From Synechococcus sp. KORDI-52 (GTDB lineage Bacteria; Cyanobacteriota; Cyanobacteriia; PCC-6307; Cyanobiaceae), in assembly GCF_000737595.1 (NCBI RefSeq), contig NZ_CP006271.1, forward strand, positions 372,001 to 436,000: a DNA stretch of 64,000 nt. The letters run 5' to 3'. Made by a program: the position numbers and the translations under genes. Numbering within the stretch: the first letter of the stretch is position 1; each line of letters begins with the position of its first letter. A model generated the notes under the pieces. It was not told the DNA's origin, did not search any database, and saw nothing but the letters and a program-made list of their open reading frames with translations. This document shows positions 32,847-42,452 of the stretch, piece after piece.

Positions 32847-33755
32847 CTAGGTCTGACGGAGGGCGGCCATGGCGTTGGAAAGCGAACGTTTCATGTCGTC
32901 AGATAAAGAGCACAGGGGCGGGCGGGGCGCTCCAACAGACCAGCCGTTGAGTTCCAGAGCAGCCTTGACGGGAATCGGATTGGTGGTGGCGAACAGGGCC
33001 TTGAACAGGGGAATCAACGCGTCATGCAGGGCGAGTGCGGAGGCACCATCGCCATTCAGATGGGCCTCGATCATGGCGCGGATCTCGGGGCCCGCCACAT
33101 GGCTACCCACACTCACCACACCCACAGCACCCACCGCGAGCATCGGCAATGTGAGGCCATCGTCACCGCTGTAAATCGCCAACCGCGGCCCACAGGCCAA
33201 GCGCAGCGCCGTGACCTCTTCGGTGGTGCCGCTGGCGGCCTTGAAACTCACTACATTCGGGCAATCCATCAACCGGGCCACCGTGGCCGGAATGATGCTG
33301 CAGCCGGTACGGCCAGGAATGTTGTAGAGCATCAAGGGCAGCTCAGGAGCCGCCTCAGCAATGGCCCGGAAATGGGCTTCCAGCCCCTCCTGGGGAGGTT
33401 TGTTGTAGTAGGGCACCACCACGAGAGCCCCATCGGCACCGGCCGCCGCCGCTTCCTTGGTGGCCTCCACCGCCTCGGCCGTGGAATTGCTGCCGGTGCC
33501 CGCCAACACCTTGGCGTCGCTGCCCACGGCCTCGCGAACCGCCTGCAGCAAATGCAACTGCTCGTCCCAACTGAGGGTGGGGGATTCACCGGTGGTGCCA
33601 CACACCAGCAGTCCATCGGAGCCCTGCTCCACCAGATGCCTCGCCAGCTTTCCGGCGACGCTGAGATCCACAGCACCGCTGGCGTCAAACGGGGTCACCA
33701 TCGCGGTGACCACACGGCCGAAGGGGGTTGGGGAGAGGGTGGCGGCCTGGGTCAT
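32847..33755 (-). CDS. dapA: 4-hydroxy-tetrahydrodipicolinate synthase
   Basis: A 302-residue TIM-barrel lyase that condenses pyruvate with aspartate semialdehyde, the first committed lysine step. [16 protein letters not shown] is the pyruvate/substrate loop, [12 protein letters not shown] contains the catalytic Tyr, [10 protein letters not shown] follows, and the Schiff-base Lys is in [14 protein letters not shown]. Its ATG overlaps the asd stop (TGATG at 33757-33753), so the two are translationally coupled; a GTG one codon earlier is also possible. rnj follows 52 bases downstream. Confidence 0.96.
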   Translation of the reverse strand: MTQAATLSPTPFGRVVTAMVTPFDASGAVDLSVAGKLARHLVEQGSDGLLVCGTTGESPTLSWDEQLHLLQAVREAVGSDAKVLAGTGSNSTAEAVEATKEAAAAGADGALVVVPYYNKPPQEGLEAHFRAIAEAAPELPLMLYNIPGRTGCSIIPATVARLMDCPNVVSFKAASGTTEEVTALRLACGPRLAIYSGDDGLTLPMLAVGAVGVVSVGSHVAGPEIRAMIEAHLNGDGASALALHDALIPLFKALFATTNPIPVKAALELNGWSVGAPRPPLCSLSDDMKRSLSNAMAALRQT

Positions 33756-34777
33756 CACTTCTCGATCAACAATTCAGCGATCTGAACGGCGTTGAGCGCC
33801 GCTCCCTTGCGGATCTGATCGCCGCAGAGCCAAAGCTCCAGCGCATTGTCATCACTGATGTCCTGCCGGATCCGTCCGATCGCCACCGGGTCGCGACCGG
33901 TGACGTCCGTTGGCATCGGGAAACGGTTCGCCGCTGGATCGTCAATCAACTCAACACCGGGGGCCGCCGCCAACAGCTCGCGCGCTTCCTCCACCGGGAA
34001 GGGAGCCTCGAACTCGATGTTCACGGCTTCGGAATGGGCCCGCAGCACGGGCACCCGCACGCAGGTGGCGGTGAAGCGCAGATCCGGCAAACCCATGATC
34101 TTGCGGGTCTCGTTCACCATCTTCATCTCCTCTTCGCAGTAGCTGTTGGCCTGCAGGGGAGAGTTGTGCAGGAAGAGGTTGAACGCCAAGGAGTGAGGAA
34201 GCACCTCAGCCTTGGGGGTTCCGCCGTCGAGCACCGTCTGCGAAAGGTTTTTCAGCTCTTCCATGGCGCGGGCACCGGCGCCACTGGCGGATTGATACGT
34301 GCTCACCACCACCCGGCGCAGCGCCCGCTTCGCTGCCAGAGGCGCCAGGGCCAGGGTGAGCAGGATCGTGGTGCAATTCGGATTGGCAATCACGCCCTTG
34401 TGGGCGAAGGCGGCATCGGGATTGACCTCCGGCACCACCAGCGGCACACCCTCCTCCATCCGGAAGGCGCTGGAGTTATCCACCATCACCGCACCGGCAG
34501 CGGTGATCGCCTCACGCCACCGCTTGGAAACAGATCCACCGGCCGACGCCAGCACCAGGTCGACCCCTTCAAAGGTTTGGGCTGAGACCTCTTCCACCGT
34601 GAGGGTGCTGCCATTCCAGACCTGGGTCTGACCGGCCGAACGGGCCGACGCCAGTAGCTTCAGCTCACCAACGGGGAAACTGCGCTCCTCAAGCAGCAAC
34701 AGGAGTTCGTGGCCAACAGCACCGCTGGCACCAAGAACAGCAACTTTGAGAGGACGGTCGGGAAGGGTCGAAGACAA
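33755..34777 (-). CDS. asd: aspartate-semialdehyde dehydrogenase
   Basis: A 340-residue NADPH enzyme that makes aspartate semialdehyde from aspartyl phosphate, supplied by the lysC product. The Rossmann start is [21 protein letters not shown]. The catalytic Cys is in [39 protein letters not shown] follows, and the His is in [16 protein letters not shown]. It heads the minus-strand operon asd-dapA-rnj, the same order of functions seen in Bacillus subtilis (asd, dapG, dapA, rnjB). Divergent from tig, with 157 bases between the starts. Confidence 0.96.
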   Translation of the reverse strand: MSSTLPDRPLKVAVLGASGAVGHELLLLLEERSFPVGELKLLASARSAGQTQVWNGSTLTVEEVSAQTFEGVDLVLASAGGSVSKRWREAITAAGAVMVDNSSAFRMEEGVPLVVPEVNPDAAFAHKGVIANPNCTTILLTLALAPLAAKRALRRVVVSTYQSASGAGARAMEELKNLSQTVLDGGTPKAEVLPHSLAFNLFLHNSPLQANSYCEEEMKMVNETRKIMGLPDLRFTATCVRVPVLRAHSEAVNIEFEAPFPVEEARELLAAAPGVELIDDPAANRFPMPTDVTGRDPVAIGRIRQDISDDNALELWLCGDQIRKGAALNAVQIAELLIEK

Positions 34778-34934
34778 GCGGTTGAGTGAACAATCTGAAC
34801 GAGAACCTGTCGTTTCTCAAACCGGACATCACTACGTAGAGAAGGTGATGCCGAGCTAGCGACGCGCTCAGCTTACCGATTCAGCCTGAATTCACCCGTT
34901 GCATAAAGTGCGGGGCTGCCCTTTCCCTTCCCCC

Positions 34935-36344
34935 ATGAGCGCTGCAGCCCTGAAGGTGACCACCGAAGCCCGCCCCAGCAGCCGCCTGGCGGTGACGGTC
35001 ACCGTTCCTGGCGAGAGCTGCAAAACGAGTTACGACGACGCCATCACCAGCCTCAGCCGCAGCGTCAACCTGCCGGGCTTCCGCAAGGGCAAGGTGCCTC
35101 GCACGGTGTTGGTGCAGCAGCTGGGGGGGGTGCGGATCAAAGCCACGGCCCTGGAAAAACTTATCGACAATGCCTGGCGTGACGCCATCAAGCAGGAATC
35201 CCTGGAACCGATCAGCCAGCCTGATCTGAGCAGTGGTTTCGACGGCCTGCTGGAGAGCTTTGAACCCGGCAAGGAGCTCACCTTCACCCTGGAAGCCGAC
35301 GTGGCTCCAACGCCAAAACTGAAGAGCACCAAGGGCCTGAAAGCGGAATTCGAAACCGTCGTCTACGACTCCTCCCGGGTCGACGCCATGCTCGAAGACT
35401 CCCGCAAGCAGATGGCCACGGTCGTTCCCGTGGAAGGTCGCGCCGCCCAGAACGGCGATATCGCGGTGCTGGGTTTCAAGGGCACCTACAGCGATGACGG
35501 CAGTGCGATCGAAGGCGGCAGTGCCGATTCGATGGATGTGGATCTGGAAAACGGCCGCATGATTCCCGGCTTCATCGAAGGGGTCATCGGCATGAAGGTC
35601 GGCGAGACCAAAACCGTGGACTGCCAGTTCCCCGAGGACTATTCCAAAGAGGACGCCCGCGGACGCAAGGCCGCCTTCGAGATCGAACTGAAGGACCTCA
35701 AGACCCGCGAACTGCCCGAGCTGGATGACGAATTCGCCAAGCAAGCCAGCGAACAGGAGACCCTGGCGGACCTGCGCAAGGACCTGGAGCAACGGCTCAA
35801 GGATGACGTCGAACGCCGTCAGACCAGCAACCGCCGCGATGCCCTCGTCGCCGCTCTGGTGGAGCAGCTGGAGGTGGACCTTCCGGAAGCCCTGATCCAA
35901 CAGGAAAGCCGCAACCTGCTGGAGCAGACCGCAGCCCAGTTCGCCCAGCAGGGCATGGATGTGAAGTCGCTGTTTACTCCCGACCTGGTGCGCAACCTGA
36001 TGCAGAACTCCCGCCCCGAGGCCGAGGAACGGCTGCGCCGCAGTTTTGCTCTAACAGCCCTGGCCGAAGCTGAGGACATCAAGCTCGACGACAAGGACGT
36101 GGACGCCAAGATCAAGGAGGTGAAGAAAGAGCTCTCCGCCGACGCCAAGATCGATCCCGAGCGCCTTCGTCAGGCCGTGATGGATGACCTGATGCAGGAT
36201 CGTCTGATGGGCTGGCTCGAGGAAAACAGCACCCTCACCGAAAAGGCACCGGCAGCAGATGACGGCAAGGCTGAGGCCAAGACAAAGCCTGCCGCCAAGA
36301 AGACCGCGGCCAAAGCGAAGTCCAAAGCGGACGCCAAGGACTGA
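34935..36344 (+). CDS. tig: trigger factor, ribosome-bound chaperone/prolyl isomerase
   Basis: A 469-residue chaperone. The ribosome-binding signature is [19 protein letters not shown] (residue ~45). The FKBP-type isomerase domain (~165-250) has [17 protein letters not shown] and [19 protein letters not shown]. Long helices of the cradle form the rest. A Lys/Ala-rich tail of about 25 residues ends the protein ([19 protein letters not shown]). ATG at 34935 is chosen because the family sequence begins there. It starts the tig-clpP-clpX cluster, an order kept across many bacteria. Confidence 0.95.
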   Translation: MSAAALKVTTEARPSSRLAVTVTVPGESCKTSYDDAITSLSRSVNLPGFRKGKVPRTVLVQQLGGVRIKATALEKLIDNAWRDAIKQESLEPISQPDLSSGFDGLLESFEPGKELTFTLEADVAPTPKLKSTKGLKAEFETVVYDSSRVDAMLEDSRKQMATVVPVEGRAAQNGDIAVLGFKGTYSDDGSAIEGGSADSMDVDLENGRMIPGFIEGVIGMKVGETKTVDCQFPEDYSKEDARGRKAAFEIELKDLKTRELPELDDEFAKQASEQETLADLRKDLEQRLKDDVERRQTSNRRDALVAALVEQLEVDLPEALIQQESRNLLEQTAAQFAQQGMDVKSLFTPDLVRNLMQNSRPEAEERLRRSFALTALAEAEDIKLDDKDVDAKIKEVKKELSADAKIDPERLRQAVMDDLMQDRLMGWLEENSTLTEKAPAADDGKAEAKTKPAAKKTAAKAKSKADAKD

Positions 36345-36387
36345 GCAACGCCCATAGATTGACCCAACTTCACCGCACACCGATCGC

Positions 36388-37062
36388 GTGATCGACGCCC
36401 GCAGTCACCACCCCATCCAGAACCGCTGGCGGGCCGCTATGCCCGTCTCAGCACCGGGGCCGCTGCCCACGGTTGTTGAACAGTCCGGTCGCGGCGACCG
36501 CGCCTTCGACATCTATTCCCGCCTGCTGCGGGAGCGGATCATCTTCCTCGGCACCGGTGTGGATGACGCGGTTGCCGATGCCCTGGTGGCTCAGATGCTG
36601 TTCCTCGAAGCCGAGGACCCAGAGAAGGACATTCAGATTTACATCAACTCGCCGGGGGGGTCCGTCACCGCTGGCCTAGCGATCTACGACACGATGCAGC
36701 AGGTCGCCCCAGACGTGGTGACCATCTGTTACGGGCTCGCTGCCAGCATGGGGGCCTTCCTGCTCTCCGGAGGCACCAAGGGCAAGCGTCTCGCCTTGCC
36801 CAATGCTCGGATCATGATCCACCAACCCCTCGGTGGTGCCCAGGGACAAGCGGTTGATATCGAGATCCAGGCCAAGGAAATCCTCTACCTCAAGGAAACC
36901 CTGAACGGGCTGATGGCTGACCACACCGGCCAGCCGCTCGACAAGATCTCGGAAGACACCGACCGCGACTACTTCCTTTCTCCGGCAGAAGCGGTTGAAT
37001 ACGGCCTGATCGATCGCGTGGTGGACAGTTCCGGGGACGGAGGAATCATTACGGAAGGCTGA
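36388..37062 (+). CDS. clpP: ATP-dependent Clp protease proteolytic subunit
   Basis: A 224-residue serine protease that forms the tetradecameric barrel fed here by ClpX. The catalytic Ser is in [15 protein letters not shown] (residue ~122), the His in [15 protein letters not shown] (~147), and the Asp in [11 protein letters not shown]. Cyanobacteria carry several clpP paralogues; position next to clpX and sequence mark this as the clpX-linked one (ClpP2 type in cyanobacterial naming). It starts at GTG with about 25 extra N-terminal residues that are probably removed. Confidence 0.95.
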   Translation: MIDARSHHPIQNRWRAAMPVSAPGPLPTVVEQSGRGDRAFDIYSRLLRERIIFLGTGVDDAVADALVAQMLFLEAEDPEKDIQIYINSPGGSVTAGLAIYDTMQQVAPDVVTICYGLAASMGAFLLSGGTKGKRLALPNARIMIHQPLGGAQGQAVDIEIQAKEILYLKETLNGLMADHTGQPLDKISEDTDRDYFLSPAEAVEYGLIDRVVDSSGDGGIITEG

Positions 37063-37152
37063 CAGACGCCCTTCCGTTCTCGATCCTGTGTGTTCAGGGA
37101 GACCCCATCGGTTGATTCCTGAGTTGTTCTCCTGTGTGGTGCCCAGCGTTCG

Positions 37153-38502
37153 ATGGCCAAGTTCGACGCCCATCTGAAGTGTTCGTTCTGCGGGAAATCC
37201 CAGGACCAGGTGCGCAAGCTGATCGCCGGACCTGGCGTTTACATCTGCGACGAATGCATCGATCTCTGCAACGAGATCCTGGATGAAGAGCTGGTGGATG
37301 GTCAGGGCAACCCCCGCCACAGCCATGAGCCGAGCCGGAAGGCCACACCAGCCGCCCGCAAGAGCAGCAAACCGGCTCCGACCCTGGCCTCCATTCCCCG
37401 GCCTCAAGACATCAAGAGCTTCCTGGATCAACAGGTGGTCGGCCAGGACGCGGCCAAGAAAGTGATGTCTGTGGCGGTCTACAACCACTACAAACGTCTG
37501 GCCTGGCAGGGGGATGGCCAGGGCGAAACCGAGGAAACGGCAACCCGGCTGCACAAGAGCAACATCCTGCTGATCGGACCCACCGGCTGCGGCAAGACGC
37601 TGTTGGCCCAGACCCTGGCCGAAATGCTGGACGTGCCCTTCGCCGTGGCCGATGCCACCACCCTCACCGAAGCGGGCTACGTGGGTGAGGACGTGGAAAA
37701 CATCCTGCTGCGGCTTCTGCAGAAGGCCGACATGGATGTGGACCAGGCCCAACGGGGGATCATCTACATCGATGAAATCGACAAGATCGCCCGCAAGAGC
37801 GAGAACCCCTCAATCACCCGCGATGTCTCCGGCGAAGGTGTGCAGCAGGCCCTGCTGAAGATGCTGGAGGGCACGGTGGCCAACGTGCCGCCCCAGGGCG
37901 GCCGCAAGCACCCTTATCAAGACTGCATCCAGATCGACACCAGCCAGATCCTGTTCATCTGCGGCGGTGCCTTTGTCGGCCTCGAGGACGTGGTGCAGAA
38001 ACGGATGGGGCGCAATGCCATCGGCTTCATGCCCAGCGATGGCCGCGGACGCAGCCGCGCCAACCGCGACCTTCAGGCCGCCCAGGTGCTGCGGCACCTG
38101 GAGCCGGATGATCTGGTGCGCTATGGCCTCATCCCAGAGTTCATTGGCCGGATGCCGGTGAGTGCCGTGCTCGAGCCCCTGGATGAAAGCGCCTTGCAGT
38201 CGATCCTCACCGAGCCCCGCGATGCCCTGGTGAAGCAATTCCGCACCCTGCTGAGCATGGACAACGTGCAACTGCAGTTCGCCGATGACGCCATCGCTGC
38301 AATCGCCCAGGAAGCCCACAGACGCAAGACCGGTGCCCGCGCCCTGCGCGGCATCGTTGAGGAGCTGATGCTGGACCTGATGTACGACCTGCCATCGCAG
38401 ACATCGGTGAAGGAGTTCACCGTCACCCGGGCGATGGTGGAGGAACACACGGGCGGCAAGGTGCTCCCACTGCCCGGCACGGAACAACAGAAGACCGCCT
38501 AA
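37153..38502 (+). CDS. clpX: ATP-dependent Clp protease ATP-binding subunit ClpX
   Basis: A 449-residue AAA+ unfoldase. The N-terminal C4 zinc finger [11 protein letters not shown] ... [10 protein letters not shown] (residues ~10-38) recruits substrates and adaptors. Walker A is [17 protein letters not shown] (~140), Walker [19 protein letters not shown] (~205), pore loop [10 protein letters not shown], sensor-type [14 protein letters not shown], and sensor 2 [14 protein letters not shown]. All catalytic elements are intact. It sits 90 bases after clpP, and the LRAT-like gene begins 3 bases after its stop. Confidence 0.97.
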   Translation: MAKFDAHLKCSFCGKSQDQVRKLIAGPGVYICDECIDLCNEILDEELVDGQGNPRHSHEPSRKATPAARKSSKPAPTLASIPRPQDIKSFLDQQVVGQDAAKKVMSVAVYNHYKRLAWQGDGQGETEETATRLHKSNILLIGPTGCGKTLLAQTLAEMLDVPFAVADATTLTEAGYVGEDVENILLRLLQKADMDVDQAQRGIIYIDEIDKIARKSENPSITRDVSGEGVQQALLKMLEGTVANVPPQGGRKHPYQDCIQIDTSQILFICGGAFVGLEDVVQKRMGRNAIGFMPSDGRGRSRANRDLQAAQVLRHLEPDDLVRYGLIPEFIGRMPVSAVLEPLDESALQSILTEPRDALVKQFRTLLSMDNVQLQFADDAIAAIAQEAHRRKTGARALRGIVEELMLDLMYDLPSQTSVKEFTVTRAMVEEHTGGKVLPLPGTEQQKTA

Positions 38503-38505
38503 GTC

Positions 38506-39144
38506 TTGGCTGCCGCTGACCACCTTGAGGTGCCGCGTCAGCACGGCCTGTTCAACCACCACGGCATCGACCTCGGTGATGGCACCGTCGCCCACTATCT
38601 GGAAGGGCGTGAAATCCTGCGCAGCCCCTTGGAGGAGTTCAGCCAGGGGCAACAGCTGCGGGTGATCAACTACGTCGAGGCGTCTCCGCTGGGTGTGACC
38701 CTGCGCCGCGCCATGGGACGCCTGGGGGAACAGGACTACAACCTGCTGTTCAACAACTGCGAGCACTTCGCCACCTGGTGCAAAACCGGGCGTCATCGCA
38801 GTGGCCAGGTGGACTCCGTGCTGGAGCGGGCCCGTAACTGGAGCGGGCTGATGCCTTCGGCACTCATGCGGGGCCTGGAGCTCCTGGTGCAACGGGGCCT
38901 GCTCGATGACGACGCCCGCGCCATGGCCAAGCGAGGTGTGGAGAAGCTGGAACGCCTGCGCCTCTCGCTGCTGCGCAAGCTGGAGGGGCTCCTTGAAGGA
39001 GCGGGAAACGGAACAGATCGCCGGCTGTTGCTCACGGGCCAGAGCCTGGCCGATGAACTGGCCGCCGTCGAAGACCTGAAACAGCGGATTGATGCCCTGC
39101 TCCAGCAGCACCACGCCCTTCCAGGCTCCGAATCCTCTGAGTAA
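38506..39144 (+). CDS. LRAT-domain (NlpC/P60-superfamily) protein
   Basis: A 212-residue protein whose first ~95 residues match the LRAT fold. A His-containing strand is NHHGIDLGDGTVAHYLEG (residue ~18), and the catalytic Cys motif is LLFNNCEHFATWC (~83), the NCEHF signature of lecithin:retinol acyltransferase-like and HRAS-like acyltransferases. The C-terminal half is helical with charged heptads (ARAMAKRGVEKLERLRLSLLRKLEGL) and no clear domain. It starts at TTG only 3 bases after clpX and ends 23 bases before dnaX, so it is probably in their transcript. Activity as a thiol acyltransferase or hydrolase is inferred from the fold; the substrate is unknown. Confidence 0.78.
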   Translation: MAAADHLEVPRQHGLFNHHGIDLGDGTVAHYLEGREILRSPLEEFSQGQQLRVINYVEASPLGVTLRRAMGRLGEQDYNLLFNNCEHFATWCKTGRHRSGQVDSVLERARNWSGLMPSALMRGLELLVQRGLLDDDARAMAKRGVEKLERLRLSLLRKLEGLLEGAGNGTDRRLLLTGQSLADELAAVEDLKQRIDALLQQHHALPGSESSE

Positions 39145-39167
39145 TCTCCTGTCAACGCTCGCGGCGC

Positions 39168-41093
39168 ATGAGTTCGGCCTACCAGCCGCTGCATCACAAA
39201 TACCGGCCCCAGCGCTTTGATCAGCTGGTGGGACAGGAGGCGATTGCCGCAACCCTGGGCCATGCCCTCACCAGCAATCGCATTGCCCCGGCCTATCTGT
39301 TCAGTGGCCCCCGTGGCACCGGCAAAACCTCCAGCGCCCGCATCCTGGCCCGCTCGCTCAATTGCCTGAACAGCGAAGGGCCCACGCCTGAGCCCTGCGG
39401 CACCTGCGAGCTCTGCACCACGATCGCCGCAGGCACCGCCCTCGATGTGATCGAAATCGATGCCGCCTCCAACACCGGCGTCGACAACATCCGCGAGCTG
39501 ATCGAACGCTCCCGCTTCGCACCGGTGCAGGCCCGCTGGAAGGTGTACGTGGTGGACGAGTGCCACATGCTCTCCACCGCAGCCTTCAACGCCCTGCTGA
39601 AAACCCTGGAGGAGCCCCCGCCGCAGGTGGTGTTCGTGCTCGCCACCACCGACCCGCAACGGGTGCTGCCGACGATCCTCAGCCGTTGTCAACGCTTTGA
39701 TTTCCGGCGCATTCCTCTGGATGCCCTCAACAAGCATCTGAGCTGGATCGCCGAACAGGAAGCGATCGAGATCAATCCTGAGGCCATTCATGTGGTGGCC
39801 CAGCGGTCCCAGGGAGGCCTGCGGGATGCGGAAAGCCTGCTGGATCAGCTGAGCCTGCTGCCGCCACCGATCGAAGCCGCTGCGGTGTGGGATCTGCTGG
39901 GGGCCGTGCCCGAACAGGAGCTGTTGGAGCTGGTGGGGGCCATGAGCAGCGCCGAACCTGTGCAGCTGCTGGAGGCCACCCGCAACCTGCTGGACCGGGG
40001 CCGGGATCCCGGGGCGGTGCTGCAGGGTCTGGCCGGGATGCTGCGCGATCTGGTGCTTATGGCCGCCGCTCCAGAGCGACTGGAACTCACCAGCGTGTCG
40101 CCCCAGTTCCGCGAGCAGCTGCCCGCCCTCGCCAAGGCCATCGGCAGGGCCCGCTTGCTGCAATGGCAGGCGCAACTGCGCGGCACCGAGCAACAACTGC
40201 GCCAAAGCGTGCAGCCGCGCCTGTGGCTGGAAGTGCTGCTTTTGGGGTTGCTGGCGGAACCGGCGGCGGCTCAGAGCGAAGCCGCAGCTCCGGCCCCAAG
40301 ACAACCAGCGACAACGCAACCGGCGGCAACAAGCCCACCGACAACGCCAGTCGCCCCTCCTGCTCCCACGCCTTCCGTCGCAGCCCCTGCAGCAACCCCT
40401 GCAATCGAGGCGCCTACCCCCAGCCCGAAACCTGCCCCTGCGCCATCACCGGAACTGCCGACTGTCTCCACCCCTGCAGCGGCAGCCAGCACCAACCTGC
40501 CCGAGCTTTGGCAACAGATCCTGGGCAGCCTCGAACTGCCCTCCACCCGGATGCTGCTGTCGCAGCAGGCCCAACTGGTGCGCCTGGACGCGAACCGCGC
40601 CGTTGTGCAGGTGGCAGGCAATTGGATGGGGATGGTGCAGAGCCGGGCATCCCTGCTGGAACAGGCCGTGGCCAAAGCGCTGGGCGGCTCGAGGCAGCTG
40701 GTGCTGGAGGCCAGCAACAGCGCCATGCCACCTCCGCTGGCAACAGCCCGGGTCACAACACCATCAATCACTCAACCGACCACACCCCCCCCGATCGCAC
40801 CGGCCATCACAAACACTCCGGTCGCAACAGCCCCAGCAGCGGTCGAGCCCCCCGCGCCAACGCCGGCACCCACCGCTGCACCGATCCCGGCACCCGCAGC
40901 AACACCAAGCCCAGCACCAGCCGTTGCACGGGAACTGCCGCGCACCCAACCCGATCCGATCGAGCCGAAACCAACTCCCGCCACGGCGGAATCCAACCCT
41001 CAACCAAGCCCGCCTTCAGGCCTGGATCGTCAGGCCCGCAACCTGGCGGACTTCTTCAACGGTCAGGTGCTCGACGTCGATGACATCAGCTGA
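39168..41093 (+). CDS. dnaX: DNA polymerase III subunits gamma/tau
   Basis: A 641-residue clamp-loader ATPase. It begins HHKYRPQRFDQLVGQE, with Walker A FSGPRGTGKTSSARILARSL (residue ~46), the zinc module GPTPEPCGTCELCTTI (~80), Walker B VYVVDECHMLSTAAFN, and Arg finger region LPTILSRCQRFDFRR. After residue ~365 come two Pro/Ala/Thr-rich low-complexity linkers around a short conserved block (LPELWQQILGSLELPSTRML). The conserved end is RQARNLADFFNGQVLDVDD. No intein is present and no obvious programmed frameshift site was identified by eye. Confidence 0.94.
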   Translation: MSSAYQPLHHKYRPQRFDQLVGQEAIAATLGHALTSNRIAPAYLFSGPRGTGKTSSARILARSLNCLNSEGPTPEPCGTCELCTTIAAGTALDVIEIDAASNTGVDNIRELIERSRFAPVQARWKVYVVDECHMLSTAAFNALLKTLEEPPPQVVFVLATTDPQRVLPTILSRCQRFDFRRIPLDALNKHLSWIAEQEAIEINPEAIHVVAQRSQGGLRDAESLLDQLSLLPPPIEAAAVWDLLGAVPEQELLELVGAMSSAEPVQLLEATRNLLDRGRDPGAVLQGLAGMLRDLVLMAAAPERLELTSVSPQFREQLPALAKAIGRARLLQWQAQLRGTEQQLRQSVQPRLWLEVLLLGLLAEPAAAQSEAAAPAPRQPATTQPAATSPPTTPVAPPAPTPSVAAPAATPAIEAPTPSPKPAPAPSPELPTVSTPAAAASTNLPELWQQILGSLELPSTRMLLSQQAQLVRLDANRAVVQVAGNWMGMVQSRASLLEQAVAKALGGSRQLVLEASNSAMPPPLATARVTTPSITQPTTPPPIAPAITNTPVATAPAAVEPPAPTPAPTAAPIPAPAATPSPAPAVARELPRTQPDPIEPKPTPATAESNPQPSPPSGLDRQARNLADFFNGQVLDVDDIS

Positions 41094-41108
41094 GATCAGA
41101 ACGACGCA

Positions 41109-42428
41109 TCAGGCTTGAACCGGTTGCTCCTGACCATGACTGGTTTTGGCCCAGACCAAGCGTTTGGGGAGCAGTGACATCCGCAGCGTCACCCAGGGAA
41201 TCACCACAAACCAGTGGCCCAGATAAGCAATCGCCACCAAGAGATTGATCAGGCTCGCAGAGGGGATCGCTGGCCCCTCGCTTCCACCGCGACAGCCGCG
41301 CCAATAAGCCAGACCCGAAACGCTGAAGGCCACCACAGACAAGGGCCAGTAGACCGGCACGCTTCGGGTGATCAGAGCCGTGCTCAGATCAGCGAAGGAC
41401 ACCACCGGCAAGGCGTACTGAAGCAGAAAAAAGGCCGTCAGATCCCAGCGCTGGCGAAGACTCAACTGCGCTGAGGTGAGCACCGGCCAGTAATCGAAAA
41501 AGCGCTGCAATCCACCTTCCGCCCAGCGCTGCCGTTGTTTCCACAAGGCCTGAAGACCGGGCACAGCCTCTTCTTGGACCGGAGGGTCCCACAACAATCC
41601 CACCAAGGCGCCATGGGTCAAGAGGCGAAAGCTGAGATCCAGGTCATCGGTGACGGTGTATTCGTTAAAACCGCCGCTGGACTCCAGCACCGCGCGCTTG
41701 ATCAGCTGTCCGTTCCCCCGCAGCTCCGCCACCCCTCCGTTCACCAGACGTCCTGACTGGATCACCGCATCCAGAGCCATCTCCATCGCCTGGGATCGGG
41801 TCAACCAATTTCGATCGGCATCAATCACGGCCTTGCGCAGCTGCACCGCCGACCAGCCACCCCCCAGGGCGTAGGGAACAAGGCGCTCGAGCAGGTCGTC
41901 CTGCAACTGGGCATCCGCATCAAGCACAAGCAGCCATTCACCTTTGAGGCGGCCCAAAGCAGTGTTGAGCGCACCCGACTTGCCCCCACCGGCATCGCGC
42001 TGGCGATGGATGACATTCAGTTCAGGGTGCTGCGTGGCCAGATCGTCCAGCAACTCAGAGGTCCGATCAAGACTGCCGTCGTCAATCACCCAGGTGGTGA
42101 GCTGCCCGGACGGATAACGCAGCGAAGTGAGCCGTTCCACCAAACGTGGCACCACCGCCTCTTCATCGCGGGCGGCCACCACCACATCAAGGCTGGGCAG
42201 ATTGGCCGGATCCATCGCCGGCACAGACTGCGCTGACCCACGCGTCAGCTGCCCACGCATGACGGAACGGAGTCCATAGCCCCCAAGCATCAAGGCAAGG
42301 CTGATGGCGGGCCAGAGCGAACGAGCGGAGTCCAGCCAATGGGGAGCAGCACCAGCACATCCACAGGCGAACAGGAAAGCTGCCGATTTCACCCGACGGT
42401 GATCACCCGATGTGGCGTTCGCGCTCAT
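41109..42428 (-). CDS. membrane GT2 glycosyltransferase, probable monoglucosyldiacylglycerol synthase (MgdA-like)
   Basis: A 439-residue transferase with a hydrophobic N-terminal part, a cytosolic GT-A domain and about four C-terminal transmembrane helices. The processive-type motifs are all present: LDVVVAARDEEAVVPRLVER, WVIDDGSLDRTSELLDDLA, LLVLDADAQ, TDDLDLSFRL and KQRQRWAEGG. The GGGKSGALNTAL and VAELRGNGQLIKRAVL stretches look like the cyanobacterial glucosyltransferase (Sll1377 type) that makes glucosyldiacylglycerol, the precursor of thylakoid galactolipid. That identity is recalled similarity; another GT2 role such as polysaccharide synthesis remains possible. Confidence 0.75.
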   Translation of the reverse strand: MSANATSGDHRRVKSAAFLFACGCAGAAPHWLDSARSLWPAISLALMLGGYGLRSVMRGQLTRGSAQSVPAMDPANLPSLDVVVAARDEEAVVPRLVERLTSLRYPSGQLTTWVIDDGSLDRTSELLDDLATQHPELNVIHRQRDAGGGKSGALNTALGRLKGEWLLVLDADAQLQDDLLERLVPYALGGGWSAVQLRKAVIDADRNWLTRSQAMEMALDAVIQSGRLVNGGVAELRGNGQLIKRAVLESSGGFNEYTVTDDLDLSFRLLTHGALVGLLWDPPVQEEAVPGLQALWKQRQRWAEGGLQRFFDYWPVLTSAQLSLRQRWDLTAFFLLQYALPVVSFADLSTALITRSVPVYWPLSVVAFSVSGLAYWRGCRGGSEGPAIPSASLINLLVAIAYLGHWFVVIPWVTLRMSLLPKRLVWAKTSHGQEQPVQA

Positions 42429-42452
42429 CCAGCTCCCCAGGTGGAAGGGACT

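Noticed and set aside
37810-39252. 480-codon minus-strand frame opposite clpX
   Set aside because: Antisense shadow of conserved coding sequence; no motifs.
38793-40319. 508-codon minus-strand frame opposite dnaX and the LRAT-like gene
   Set aside because: No recognisable domain, strongly biased composition, and complete overlap with well-supported plus-strand genes.
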